Source: CAXSBR01 sp964252015 (GTDB lineage Bacteria > Actinomycetota > Actinomycetes > Mycobacteriales > Jatrophihabitantaceae). Taken from it: a stretch of 64,000 nucleotides of DNA. Where the stretch lies: the NCBI GenBank assembly GCA_964252015.1, contig CAXULW010000015.1:1-64000 (forward strand), in the 5' to 3' direction. Both the position numbers and the translations under genes were made by a program. The notes below the pieces were generated by a model. The model did no database searches, was not told where the DNA came from, and was given only the letters and a program-made list of their open reading frames with translations. Positions 1-7,414 of this stretch are shown here, piece after piece; within the stretch, counting starts at the first letter, position 1; every line of letters starts with the position of its first letter.

Positions 1-849
1 AACGAGTTCAGCCGCAACGGCCGGCGCTCCGGGCTCACGTTCGCGCCGGAGGGTGGTTCGGAACGGCTGCGCCGCGTGATCAACAAGATGGTGTCCAAGG
101 ACGACCTGATCGGGACGGTGACGGCCGCTTACGCGCAGGGCTGGCGCCAGGTCAAGCTCTACTTCATGTGCGGCCTGCCCACCGAGACGGATGAGGACGT
201 TCTCGAAATCGCGGAGATGGCCAAGGACGTCATCCGGGCCGGCCGCAGCGCGACCGGCACCCGCGACATCCGCTGCACCGTGTCCATCGGCGGCTTCGTG
301 CCCAAGCCGCACACCCCGTTCCAATGGGCGGCCCAGTGCCCGCCGGAGACCGTCGACGCCCGGCTGCGCAAGCTGCGCGACGCCATCAACTCCGACCGTT
401 CGTTGGGCCGCAACATCGGCATGCGCTATCACGACGGCGAGCCCTCGCTGGTCGAGGGCCTGCTCTCGCGCGGCGACCGCCGGGTCGGCGCGGTGATCCG
501 GCGGGTGTGGGCCGAGGGCGGGCGTTTCGACGGGTGGAGCGAGCACTTCTCGTTCGCGCGCTGGATGTCCGCGGCCGAGCAGGAGCTGAGCCCGCACGGC
601 GTCGACGTGGCGTTCTACACGACCCGCGAACGGTTCGAGGACGAGATCCTGCCCTGGGACCACCTGGACTCCGGCCTGGACAAGCAGTGGCTCTGGGACG
701 ACTGGCAGGACGCGCTCACCGGCTTCGAGCAGGACGACTGCCGCTGGACGCCCTGCTTCGACTGCGGCGTCTGCACGACCATGGGCACCGACATCCAGGT
801 CGGGCCCACGGGCCGTTCGCTGCTCCCGCTGGCGACCAAAACTCCGTAA
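1..849 (+). CDS. Radical SAM protein, TIGR03960-like (C-terminal part)
   Basis: The reading frame is open from base 1, so the N-terminus (cobalamin-binding-like region and the radical SAM CxxxCxxC) lies outside the window. The visible part begins NEFSRNGRRSGLTFAPEGGS, continues with the SAM-barrel segment GLTFAPEGGSERLRRVINKM, and ends with a Cys cluster (WTPCFDCGVC) and a DIQVGPTG tail, all typical of the TIGR03960 family of B12-binding-domain radical SAM proteins. The family has no firmly established reaction that I know of. Its partner, a TIGR03936/DUF2344 protein, is usually the next gene; here the partner is at 6389, beyond an insertion of about 5.5 kb. Confident about the family, not about the function. 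Confidence 0.88.
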   Translation, partial: NEFSRNGRRSGLTFAPEGGSERLRRVINKMVSKDDLIGTVTAAYAQGWRQVKLYFMCGLPTETDEDVLEIAEMAKDVIRAGRSATGTRDIRCTVSIGGFVPKPHTPFQWAAQCPPETVDARLRKLRDAINSDRSLGRNIGMRYHDGEPSLVEGLLSRGDRRVGAVIRRVWAEGGRFDGWSEHFSFARWMSAAEQELSPHGVDVAFYTTRERFEDEILPWDHLDSGLDKQWLWDDWQDALTGFEQDDCRWTPCFDCGVCTTMGTDIQVGPTGRSLLPLATKTP

Positions 850-1005
850 CCGGCCCGAATCGGGTGCACAGAGGGACAGCTGGCGTCCATCTGTGCACCC
901 GGTTCGTGGGTTGCCGGGCGGGAAACGCACTGTTAACACGGCGGCCATTGCTGATGGCACCCGGGCCGTACAGAGTCTGCACGTGACCCTGGCCCGGAGG
1001 ACGAC

Positions 1006-2433
1006 ATGACCAGCATCATCGACATTCCCGAAACCGACCCGACCCGCAACTACGGGGCCAAGATCGCCGCGGTCGAACCGGGTGGCGTCGAACCGATCCC
1101 GCTGGATGAGCGCCACGGCCAGCCGATCCAGCTGCTCTGGACGTGGACCTCGCCGAACATGGAGTTCGCCACGGTCGGCGTCGGCATCCTCGGCCCGCTG
1201 GCGTTCGGACTGTCGTTCTGGGAGTCGTTCCTGGCCATCGTGCTCGGCACCGCGCTGGGCTCGGGCGCGCAGGGGCTGCTGTCCAGCTGGGGTCCCAAGC
1301 ACGGCGTGCCGCAGATGGTGATCAGCCGCAGCGCCTTCGGCTTCTTCGGCAACATCCTGCCGGCCGGACTGAACGCGGTGGTTGCGGGCATCGGCTGGTT
1401 CGCGGTGAACAGCATCAGCGGGGCGCTCGCGCTGCACGCCCTGGTCGGCAGCCTGCCCAAGGGCTTGTGCCTGATCCTGGTGGTCGCGGTCGAACTGCTG
1501 GTCGCGTTCTTCGGTCACAACCTCGTCCAGGCGTTCGAGCGGTTTGCGTTCCCGGTACTGACCGTCATCTTCGTCGTGGTCAGCATCTGGGTCTTGACCA
1601 AGGCCCACCCCGGGCAGTCGCACCACACCATTCCCGGTGGTTTCCTGGTCATGCTCGGCGCGACGTTCGGCTACGCCGCGGGCTGGAACCCCTACGCCGC
1701 CGACTACACGCGCTATCTGGCGCCCAGGACGCCGGGTCGTCTGGTCGGTTTCTACGCGGGGCTCGGGGTCTTCGCGTCGTGCGTGCTGCTGGAGACGGCC
1801 GGCGCCGCCGCGGTGACGGCCACACCGATCGACAAGGTCGTGTTCGATCCCTCGCTGTTCACCAACCTGGTGCCGACCTGGATCGGCAAGCTGACTCTGC
1901 TCGCCGTGGTCATCGGCGCCATCTCGGCCAACGCGCTGAACATGTACTCCGGGTCGATCTCGTTCATGACCCTCGGCCTGCGGCTGCCGACCAACGGTGC
2001 CCGCGCCGCCGTCGCGCTCGTCCTGGGCGTGATCGGCCTGATCGTGGCGTTCCCCGGCATCAACAACGCCGGGAGCAACTACGAGAACTTCCTACTCGTC
2101 ATCTCCTACTGGATCGGGCCGTGGCTGGGCGTGGTCTTCGTCGACTGGGTGCTGCGGCGCGGCACCAGCATCACCGCCATCATCGAGGACCGCAAGTACC
2201 TGAACTGGGCCGGTCCGATCGCCATGTTCGTGGCCAGCGTCGTCTCGATCTGGCTGTTCTCCAACCAGACCAAGTACCAGGGCCTGATCGTCAAGCACCA
2301 CCCCGCCGTCGGTGACCTCACGTTCGAGGTCGGCTTCCTGATCGCGGCGGCGCTGTACCTGGTCCTGTTCATGGCGACCAAGCCGGCGCTCGGTCCGGCC
2401 GAGACCGAGGCCGCCCCCGCCCGCTTGCGATGA
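1006..2433 (+). CDS. NCS1 family cytosine/purine permease
   Basis: 475-residue polytopic membrane protein of the nucleobase:cation symporter-1 family (CodB/purine-cytosine permease branch). The N-terminal segment with RNYGAKIAAVEPGG and the charged P-x-D-E-R-H motif, the GxxxxS-rich first membrane helices (about residues 55-110) and the AGWNPYAADYTRYL motif (about residues 225-240) are typical of NCS1 transporters; about 12 membrane segments can be seen. GGAGG lies 6 nt before the ATG at 1006. The stop overlaps the start of the downstream cytosine deaminase by 4 nt (ATGA), so import and deamination of cytosine are probably produced together. The exact substrate (cytosine versus another purine or pyrimidine) is inferred from the partner enzyme. 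Confidence 0.9.
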   Translation: MTSIIDIPETDPTRNYGAKIAAVEPGGVEPIPLDERHGQPIQLLWTWTSPNMEFATVGVGILGPLAFGLSFWESFLAIVLGTALGSGAQGLLSSWGPKHGVPQMVISRSAFGFFGNILPAGLNAVVAGIGWFAVNSISGALALHALVGSLPKGLCLILVVAVELLVAFFGHNLVQAFERFAFPVLTVIFVVVSIWVLTKAHPGQSHHTIPGGFLVMLGATFGYAAGWNPYAADYTRYLAPRTPGRLVGFYAGLGVFASCVLLETAGAAAVTATPIDKVVFDPSLFTNLVPTWIGKLTLLAVVIGAISANALNMYSGSISFMTLGLRLPTNGARAAVALVLGVIGLIVAFPGINNAGSNYENFLLVISYWIGPWLGVVFVDWVLRRGTSITAIIEDRKYLNWAGPIAMFVASVVSIWLFSNQTKYQGLIVKHHPAVGDLTFEVGFLIAAALYLVLFMATKPALGPAETEAAPARLR

Positions 2434-2879
2434 CCGCGATCGATCCGCAGGCCGGGCTCGCGGTGGCCGTGGCCGAGGCTCGGGCCGGGCTGGCCGAGGG
2501 GGGCATCCCGATCGGGGCGGCGCTGTTCGGGGCGGACGGGGCGCTGCTGGGACGCGGGCACAACCGGCGCGTACAGGACGGCGATCCGGCGATGCACGGT
2601 GAGACGTCGGCGTTCCGCAACGCCGGTCGGCAACCGACCTACCGCGGCACGACGATGGTGACCACGCTGTCGCCGTGCTGGTTCTGCAGCGGGCTGGTGC
2701 GCCAGTTCGGCATCTCCCGCGTGGTGATCGGGGAGGCGCGCACGTTCTACGGCGGCCACGACTGGCTGGCCGAGCACGGCGTCGAGATCGTGCTGGTCGA
2801 CGACGCTGAGTGCGTAGCCATGATGACCGAGTTCATCGCCGCCAACCCGGCCCTCTGGAACGAGGACATCGGCGTCTAG
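2430..2879 (+). CDS. Cytosine deaminase of the fungal (yeast FCY1) type
   Basis: 149-residue CDA-fold deaminase, predicted to hydrolyse cytosine to uracil and ammonia in the cytoplasm. Zinc ligands and catalytic Glu are visible: H56-G-E58 and the PCxxC motif C83/C86 in TTLSPCWFC. The segments GIPIGAALFG, LGRGHNRR, TTLSPC and the C-terminal NEDIG resemble yeast cytosine deaminase far more than the amidohydrolase-type CodA that is usual in bacteria. The ATG overlaps the stop of the permease gene. It could instead act on a related nucleobase such as isocytosine or guanine, but the overlap with an NCS1 permease supports cytosine salvage. The gene is followed by a long hairpin and a convergent operon. 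Confidence 0.85.
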   Translation: MTAIDPQAGLAVAVAEARAGLAEGGIPIGAALFGADGALLGRGHNRRVQDGDPAMHGETSAFRNAGRQPTYRGTTMVTTLSPCWFCSGLVRQFGISRVVIGEARTFYGGHDWLAEHGVEIVLVDDAECVAMMTEFIAANPALWNEDIGV

Positions 2880-2954
2880 ACCCCCGGGTCCCGCCCCGCC
2901 CGCCAACCGCTCGGCCGTCCACCCGGCCCAGCCGCAGCCGCAGGACCGCTGGGG

Positions 2955-3007
2955 GTTGGCCCCGGTGCAGTCGCGGCCCCGCGTGTCGCGACTGCTACGG
3001 GGCCAAC
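2955..3007. terminator. Long hairpin between convergent genes
   Basis: Two 21-nt arms (2955-2975 and 2987-3007) match at 19 of 21 positions as an inverted repeat with an 11-nt loop. It sits between the convergent deaminase and flavin-oxidase genes and probably ends transcription from both sides. There is no clear U run, as is common in actinomycete terminators. Confidence 0.6.
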
Positions 3008-3049
3008 GCTCGACCGTCGGCCCGGCCCACCCCGGGGCGGGCCGGGCCG

Positions 3050-3688
3050 TCAGCGGTAGAGCTTGTCGGCGTAGGTCGGGCCGTAGTACTGCTTGAGGGT
3101 CTCGATGCTGTCCTCGGGCCGTTCCAGCTTCTGGGCGATGCGGGCGCGGCTGGGCAGTGTGCCGGCCGCCTGGCCCCACGACTTCGGCTGCCACAGCTTG
3201 GCGCGCAGGAACGACTTGGAGCAGTGGAAGAAGACTTCCTCGACGTCGACGAGCATGGCCAGCTGGGGACGGTGGCCCTTCACCACGAGGTCGTCGAAGA
3301 ACGGCGCCTCGCGCACCAGCCGCGCGCGGCCGTTGATCCGCAGCGTGTCGCCGCGCCCGGGCACCAGGAAGATCAGTCCGACGTGCGGGTTGACCAGGAC
3401 GTTGAGGAACCCGTCCACCCGGCGGTTGCCCGGACGATCGGCCAGGACGATCCGGCGGTCGTCGAGCACGAGCGTGGCGCCGGGTGGATCGCCTTTGGGG
3501 GAGACGTCACAGCGGCCATCGGCGTCGCTGGTGGCCAGCAGGGCGAACGGCGATGCCGCCAGCCACTGCCGGTCGACCTCGTCCAGCGACGTGCGCACCT
3601 TGCCCGCGACCCGGGCCGACGGCGTGCCGACCAGGTCGCGCAACTCCTCGACGGTGTCAATGAACTGCATCTGCGCCACATCGGTCAT
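3050..3688 (-). CDS. Pyridoxamine 5'-phosphate oxidase family (FMN or F420 split-barrel) protein
   Basis: 212 residues with the split-barrel fold of PPOX-class flavin proteins: LLATSDADGRCDVSPKGDPPG (residues 50-70), then a dimerisation strand with VDGFLNVLVNPHVGLIFLVPG and TLRINGRARL (about residues 90-120). It resembles the MSMEG_1061/DR_2398 group (TIGR04025-like) more than true PdxH, so a role in vitamin B6 synthesis is not implied. Substrate and cofactor cannot be told from the sequence. It is the last gene of a minus-strand cluster; its start overlaps the unusual 3' tail of the upstream lysA-like gene by 32 nt. Confidence 0.82.
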   Translation of the reverse strand: MTDVAQMQFIDTVEELRDLVGTPSARVAGKVRTSLDEVDRQWLAASPFALLATSDADGRCDVSPKGDPPGATLVLDDRRIVLADRPGNRRVDGFLNVLVNPHVGLIFLVPGRGDTLRINGRARLVREAPFFDDLVVKGHRPQLAMLVDVEEVFFHCSKSFLRAKLWQPKSWGQAAGTLPSRARIAQKLERPEDSIETLKQYYGPTYADKLYR

Positions 3689-5054
3689 GCCCCCAATTGT
3701 CGCAGCCGCCGACTGAACGACGACTTCGCGCCCGGCAGGGACGCGATCGAGCTACTAATCGCGTCCCTGGCGGGCGCGAAGTCCACAGCGGCCGAGCCAG
3801 CCAGCGGCCGACCTCGCGGGCCAGCAGCTCGTCGGGACGCTCGCGGCGGACGGCCAGCCGGGACGCCCCGTTGCGGCAGAGCACCACCGGCGGCCGCAGC
3901 GCCCCGTTGTAGTTGTTCGCCATCGTGAAGCAGTAGGCGCCGGTGACCGGCACCACGACCAGGTCGTCCAGGTGCGGATCCCGCAGCTGGGCTCCGGGCA
4001 CGAGCACGTCGCCGGACTCGCAGTGCCGACCGACCAGGTCCACCGTGGTCACCGGCGCGTCCCACGGACCGAGCACGAACGGCTCGTACCGCTGCCCGTA
4101 CAGGGACGGTTCGAGGTTGTCGCCCATGCCACCGTCCACGGCCACGTGCACGCGCCGACCCCGTTTGATCGTCACCACGCGGTAGACCGTCACCTGGCTG
4201 CGGGCGACCATCGAGCGCCCGGGTTCGACCATGATGCGGATGTCGGTACCCAGATGAAGGTGAGCCGCGGTGACCAACCGCTCGGCCCAGTCCTCGACGT
4301 GAACATCGGGATCACCTGTGACATAGGGGATTCCGAGCCCGCCGCCGAAGTCGTAAACCTTGAATCGTTCCAGCGCGGCCAAGGCGGCAACCTCGGCCTC
4401 GAACTGGTCGAGGTCGAACACCTGCGAACCGATGTGGGCGTGCAGGCCCTGCAGATCGATCATCTGTTCGCGGCGCATCCGGGCGATCGCCGCGGGCACC
4501 TGATGAAGCGGGACGCCGAACTTGGAGTCGACGCCGCCGGTGGCCAGCGCGGCGTGCGTCCTCGACTCCACGCCGGGGCTGACCCGCAGCAGCACCGGCG
4601 TCGGCGTGTCGGCCCACCGGGCGAGACGGTCGATGTCGTCGAACCCGTCGACGACGACGTGCCCGATGCCGGCGTCCAGCGCGGCCCGGATGTCCGCGTC
4701 GGTCTTGGCGTTGCCGTGCATAAGGATCGTCGCCGGATCTGCGCCCGCAGCCTGAGCCATCCGGAGCGCGCCGGCTCCGACCACGTCGTTGCCCAGACCC
4801 TCCTCGACCAGGACGCGGATCACCGACGCCGACGGGTAGGCCTTGGCCGCGAAGTAGACGTGGCTGTCCGCGTGCAGCGCGGCGAAGGTCGTGCGGAACA
4901 GCTGAGCCCGTTGCCGCAGGGCCTGTTCGTCGATGACGTACGCCGGTGTGCCGTACTCCGCGGCCACCGCCCGCAGGGAGCAGCCGCCGAGGAGCAGGTC
5001 GTCCCCGTCGATGGTGGCCGACGCCGGCCACAACTCGTTGCTCAGGGCAGCCAT
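3657..5054 (-). CDS. lysA: Diaminopimelate decarboxylase (LysA-like), with abnormal C-terminus
   Basis: 465-residue PLP-dependent fold-III decarboxylase; expected to convert meso-diaminopimelate to lysine. Visible family motifs: YFAAKAYPS with the PLP-binding Lys near residue 71, HGNAKT, HIGSQ, the phosphate-binding DFGGGLGIPY, VEPGRS, and the C-terminal GRHCESGD with the active-site Cys plus TGAYCFTMANNYN. The normal C-terminus should lie near the segment VRRERPDELLARE. Instead the frame continues for about 50 Arg-rich, unconserved residues through the palindromic element at 3722-3783 and stops inside the next gene, so the original stop seems to have been lost. The ATG at 5054 overlaps the stop of the upstream esterase gene by 13 nt. 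A second lysA elsewhere is possible, since the context is not a lysine locus. Confidence 0.78.
   Translation of the reverse strand: MAALSNELWPASATIDGDDLLLGGCSLRAVAAEYGTPAYVIDEQALRQRAQLFRTTFAALHADSHVYFAAKAYPSASVIRVLVEEGLGNDVVGAGALRMAQAAGADPATILMHGNAKTDADIRAALDAGIGHVVVDGFDDIDRLARWADTPTPVLLRVSPGVESRTHAALATGGVDSKFGVPLHQVPAAIARMRREQMIDLQGLHAHIGSQVFDLDQFEAEVAALAALERFKVYDFGGGLGIPYVTGDPDVHVEDWAERLVTAAHLHLGTDIRIMVEPGRSMVARSQVTVYRVVTIKRGRRVHVAVDGGMGDNLEPSLYGQRYEPFVLGPWDAPVTTVDLVGRHCESGDVLVPGAQLRDPHLDDLVVVPVTGAYCFTMANNYNGALRPPVVLCRNGASRLAVRRERPDELLAREVGRWLARPLWTSRPPGTRLVARSRPCRARSRRSVGGCDNWGHDRCGADAVH
3722..3783. repeat. Palindromic element, copy 1
   Basis: Inverted repeat with 26-nt arms (3722-3747, 3758-3783), 25 of 26 positions complementary, loop of 10 nt. 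The outer arm contains a run equivalent to GCGTCCCTGGCGGGCGCG that recurs in the element at 63032-63091. It lies within the extended 3' part of the lysA-like reading frame and ahead of the flavin-oxidase gene, and may act as a terminator or a REP-like mobile palindrome. Confidence 0.75.
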
Positions 5055-6181
5055 GCAGCAAGGTTGACGATCCGGGTGGTCTGCGTCGGGCTGAAGTTGT
5101 CGTCACTGATCAGGCTGAGCCGGGCCAGATAGCCGGTGTCGCCGGGCAGCCGGGTGGCGCGCACGGTCAGGCCCTCGAAGTTGTCCATCAGCGGGTTGAC
5201 CTGGGTCTCCTTCGACGGCGCGCCCAGGCTGGGGCACGCAGTGACGTCGACGACCAGTTGCTTGCTGACGACGTCCGCCGGTGCCTGCGACAGGTTGGCC
5301 ACGCCGGCGACGTTGGGCGCGGACGCCACCGTGGTCACCGCGTAGAGCTCGACGCTGTTGCCGGTGTCGGGGGAGAAGGCCGCCTCCATGACCAGCAGGC
5401 GGCCGCGGTCGTAGGCCTGCACCTCGGAGATCCGGTTGCCCGGCTCGACCTGGTAGCCGATCTGCTTGGCCAGCTGGTAGCTCCCGTTCGCACCGCGGCG
5501 GTAGATCAGGAACCGACGGTAGGTGTCGTCGCCGGTCGCCGAGATGTCGCCGCTGAGCGTGCCCTCCATCGCGGCCACGATCTGCTGCCCGTCCGGGCTG
5601 ATGGTCAGGCCCTCCAGCGTGGCGTTGGACGTCGCCTGGCCGGCCGGGGCGACCTGGAACCGGGCCGGCACGGGCAGTTGCGACTTCTGCACCCCGTTCC
5701 GGGCGAAGATGCGGATCGACGGCTCGGTCTCCGAGCTGACCAGGTAGTCGCCGTCGGGCAGGACGGCCAGGCCCTCGTTGTCGGCGGTCACGCCGGTGTA
5801 GGCGGTGCCGTCGGCCTGGCGCAGTACCAGCGGGGCGCGGACTACGTGCGGCGAGCTGAGGTCGCGGTAGAACCACAGCCGGGACGGGTCGGTGCCGTGG
5901 TTGTCGACGCTTGACACGTAGGCGTGCGAGCGCGCGTCGTAGGCGATGTCGGACAACCCGCCGAGCGTGGCCCCGCCCAGGGTGAACTTGTCGAGGGCGT
6001 CGCTGTAGCTCAGGGCCAGACCGTCCGGCGGGCAACTGCGCCCGGTCGCAGCGCTGGCGGCCGCGGAGCGGGCTTGGGGCGCGGCGCCGGCTGCCGTCGG
6101 TACGAGCGCCGCTGCGACTGTGGTGATGACGGCGGCCGCGGCGGTCAGGGCGCGACGGCTGGGGTGGGTGACGTGGAGCAT
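5042..6181 (-). CDS. Secreted esterase-like-activity-of-phytase family protein
   Basis: 379 residues from the ATG at 6181, which has GGAGG six bases upstream; a longer frame to 6292 has no such site. The N-terminus is a signal peptide: Arg-rich start, hydrophobic ALTAAAAVITTVAAALVPTAAGA, then cleavage after AGA, so the protein is exported. The body carries the repeated beta-propeller-type segments of PF13449 (GGLSDIAYD, TADNEGLAVLPDGDYLVSSE, ATLEGLTISPDGQ, DNFEGL). Members are assigned phytase- or phosphodiesterase-like activity by homology, but the substrate is not established. First gene of a minus-strand cluster with lysA-like and flavin-oxidase genes; its stop overlaps the lysA start. Confidence 0.78.
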   Translation of the reverse strand: MLHVTHPSRRALTAAAAVITTVAAALVPTAAGAAPQARSAAASAATGRSCPPDGLALSYSDALDKFTLGGATLGGLSDIAYDARSHAYVSSVDNHGTDPSRLWFYRDLSSPHVVRAPLVLRQADGTAYTGVTADNEGLAVLPDGDYLVSSETEPSIRIFARNGVQKSQLPVPARFQVAPAGQATSNATLEGLTISPDGQQIVAAMEGTLSGDISATGDDTYRRFLIYRRGANGSYQLAKQIGYQVEPGNRISEVQAYDRGRLLVMEAAFSPDTGNSVELYAVTTVASAPNVAGVANLSQAPADVVSKQLVVDVTACPSLGAPSKETQVNPLMDNFEGLTVRATRLPGDTGYLARLSLISDDNFSPTQTTRIVNLAAWLP

Positions 6182-6201
6182 GCGGGCCTCCGCGGATCGG
6201 C

Positions 6202-6231
6202 TTTGTGTCCAGCTTGTTTGTGTCCAGCTTG
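6202..6231. repeat. Perfect 15-bp tandem duplication upstream of the esterase gene
   Basis: Two identical 15-bp units (TTTGTGTCCAGCTTG) lie head to tail at 6202-6216 and 6217-6231, 20-50 bp upstream of the esterase start on the minus strand. The position suits a promoter or operator, but could be a simple slippage duplication. Confidence 0.6.
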
Positions 6232-6388
6232 TTCTACGCCGTCGCCCCCGCCGCCGCCCAGACCTAGTCGAGGAACCGGGCCGGGAGTTCACCCGCCGTT
6301 CGACCCGGCGTCACCGCGCCGCCTCTGGCGAACGAGGACGACTGAGTGCGCGCGGCGGGGTCAACGTCCGCGGCGGGATACTGGCGGC

Positions 6389-7180
6389 ATGGCTCGTCGC
6401 GTGCCCGAGGGGCCACCACCACCGCCGACCGTCCAACGGGTGCGGGTGAAATACACCAAGAGCGGCCGGCTGCGGTTCACGTCACACCGCGACTTCGCCC
6501 GGGCGCTGGAGCGGGCACTGCGCCGCGCCGAGGTGCCGATCGCGTTCTCGGCCGGGTTCAGTCCCCACCCCAAGATCTCCTACATCGGCGCCGCGCCGAC
6601 CGGGGTCTCCAGCGCGGCGGAGTACCTCGAGCTGGGGCTGGCTCAGCTGGTGGACCTCGACACGCTACGGGCGCGGCTCGACGCCGCCCTGCCCGACGGC
6701 CTGGATGTGGTCGAGGTCGTCCCCGCCGGATCCGGATCCCTGGCCGAGCGGATCGAGGCGTCGGCGTGGCGGATCGAGCTCGCCCCGACGCCGGGAATCG
6801 TGACCGCGGTCGCGGCGTTCCTGACGCAGAGCACGGTCCTCGTCGAGCGGTTGACCAAGGATGGGCGCCGCGAGGTCGATGCCCGGGCCGCTGTCATCAG
6901 CCTGGTAGTGAGCCTTGCTCCGGATTGCCCCACATCGAGCGGTCTGCCGGCGAGCGACAGTGCCACATCAGCGGTCGCCGAGGGCGAACGTGCGATACTG
7001 GAATTGGTCGTCCGGCAGGCAACCCCCTCCGTTCGACCGGATGACGTTCTGGCAGCCCTGGCTTCGCTGGGTGCACTGTTGCCATCGGAGCCCGCCCGGG
7101 CCTTCCGGCTGGCGCAGGGACCACTCGAACCGGACGGAACGGTGGGCGACCCGCTCGCCGCCGACCGGGCCTTGCTCTGA
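6389..7180 (+). CDS. TIGR03936/DUF2344 radical SAM-linked protein
   Basis: 263 residues from the ATG at 6389 (MARRVPEGPP). Conserved family segments: RVRVKYTKSGRLRFTSHRDF, ERALRRAEVPIAFSAGFSPHPKISY and SAAEYLELGL in the first 90 residues. The family almost always accompanies, or is fused to, TIGR03960 radical SAM proteins, and lies upstream of RNase E/G in many actinobacteria, as here. The function is unknown; a role in RNA or ribosome modification has been suggested from the context only. The C-terminal half is Ala/Ser-rich and poorly conserved. The expected radical SAM neighbour ends at 849. Confidence 0.85.
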   Translation: MARRVPEGPPPPPTVQRVRVKYTKSGRLRFTSHRDFARALERALRRAEVPIAFSAGFSPHPKISYIGAAPTGVSSAAEYLELGLAQLVDLDTLRARLDAALPDGLDVVEVVPAGSGSLAERIEASAWRIELAPTPGIVTAVAAFLTQSTVLVERLTKDGRREVDARAAVISLVVSLAPDCPTSSGLPASDSATSAVAEGERAILELVVRQATPSVRPDDVLAALASLGALLPSEPARAFRLAQGPLEPDGTVGDPLAADRALL

Positions 7181-7414
7181 GCTGTCGCGTCATCCAATCC
7201 GTCTGGTCGGGAGGCCGGATGGACGGTGTTGAACGCCACCATGGCGAAGACATCGGCAGACAGACTTCGCGATCACCACGAGGTGCTCGCCCGGCTATGG
7301 CGGTCGGCAGAATTTGCCCCGCCGCGACACGGTTGACCTGAAGGGGTTCACCGATCGCGAATTGACTTGGCCTTCGTGCGGCCGCGGCTCACCCCGCGCC
7401 CGGAGGCAGAAGGA
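7181..7414. other. Leader region of the RNase E/G gene
   Basis: No clear gene. A 31-codon frame starts at 7241 (MAKTSADRLRDHH) and stops at 7336; I do not recognise it, and it may be chance. Since RNase E mRNAs elsewhere carry long regulatory leaders, this stretch may serve that role, but nothing in the sequence proves it. Confidence 0.35.

Noticed and set aside
7241..7336. 31-codon leader peptide before rne
   Set aside because: Starts MAKTSADRL, but has no clear ribosome site and no conserved pattern I know; kept only as a note in the leader entry.
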